Assembly: GCA_964522605.1 (NCBI GenBank)
Contig: CAZFWV010000214.1
Span: 1-12,260, forward strand
Origin: CAVZLD01 sp964522605
Lineage (GTDB): Bacteria; Planctomycetota; Planctomycetia; Pirellulales; Pirellulaceae
Length of the DNA: 12,260 nucleotides
Reading direction: 5' to 3'
This document shows positions 12,207 to 12,260 of this stretch, one piece after another. Under the pieces are notes generated by a model. It made no database searches, was not told the DNA's origin, and saw nothing but the letters and a program-made list of their open reading frames with translations. A program made the position numbers and the translations under genes. Each line of letters opens with the position of its first letter. Position 1 is the stretch's first letter.

Positions 12207-12260
12207 TCGTTTAACCCGCAGCCGTCAGGCGAGGATAAAAGGCAAATCGTCCTCGCCTGA
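12207..12260. repeat. Palindromic dispersed repeat, second copy cut by the window end
   Basis: Positions 12207-12235 are identical over 29 bp to the left arm of the copy at 9757-9785. After a different 14-nt spacer (12236-12249), TCCTCGCCTGA (12250-12260) matches the first 11 bases of the right arm before the window ends. Conserved arms with a variable spacer indicate a genuine dispersed repeat family. Confidence 0.85.

Overview
The window looks like chromosomal DNA from a planctomycete (phylum Planctomycetota). The strongest evidence is two secreted proteins that each end in a dockerin-like calcium-loop module followed by a VPEPS/IPEPS PEP-CTERM sorting tail. This combination is typical of that phylum. 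A proline-rich single-pass membrane protein, a coiled-coil/helix-hairpin-helix protein and repeat-filled intergenic DNA fit the same picture. I cannot name a genus. There are no rRNA or tRNA genes, CRISPR array, phage genes or transposase in view.

Layout, left to right. Positions 189-1151 (-) encode a multi-pass UPF0104 / LPG-synthase-TM-type membrane protein starting at TTG. It diverges from an AI-2E family permease at 1332-2921 (+) that carries an unusually large soluble insertion. A proline-rich membrane-anchored protein of unknown function follows at 3007-4089 (+), and its last codons form a perfect hairpin. nagB, glucosamine-6-phosphate deaminase, lies at 4261-5097 (-). It is followed, in frame after its stop, by a cysteine-rich reading frame of uncertain status. 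After a 353-bp divergent spacer comes 5451-7889 (+), a large secreted matrixin-type metalloprotease with an inserted sandwich domain, a dockerin-like module and a PEP-CTERM tail.

The 649-bp gap at 7890-8538 is densely built. It holds a nested, MITE-like palindromic element with possible CTAG target duplications, a 10-bp-period GA-rich repeat, a long degenerate inverted repeat, and a dyad-rich leader with a terminator-like hairpin just upstream of the second PEP-CTERM protein (8539-9663, +).

The right end is a leftward transcription unit. A short 41-codon frame (12080-12205) is followed after 7 nt by a membrane-anchored coiled-coil/HhH protein (10732-12072). That gene is coupled by an ATGA overlap to a divergent sulfotransferase-family protein (9860-10735). 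Two copies of a near-perfect palindromic repeat bracket this block, at 9757-9836 and at 12207 to the window edge. The right copy is fused in frame to the 41-codon ORF.

Functionally, the two PEP-CTERM proteins are probably exported and processed by an exosortase encoded elsewhere. NagB feeds amino-sugar carbon into glycolysis. The remaining genes are membrane or envelope proteins. I see no complete defence, secretion or biosynthetic system. The least explained parts are the repeat families, the structured leader at 8374-8538, the frame downstream of nagB, and the repeat-fused ORF at the right edge.
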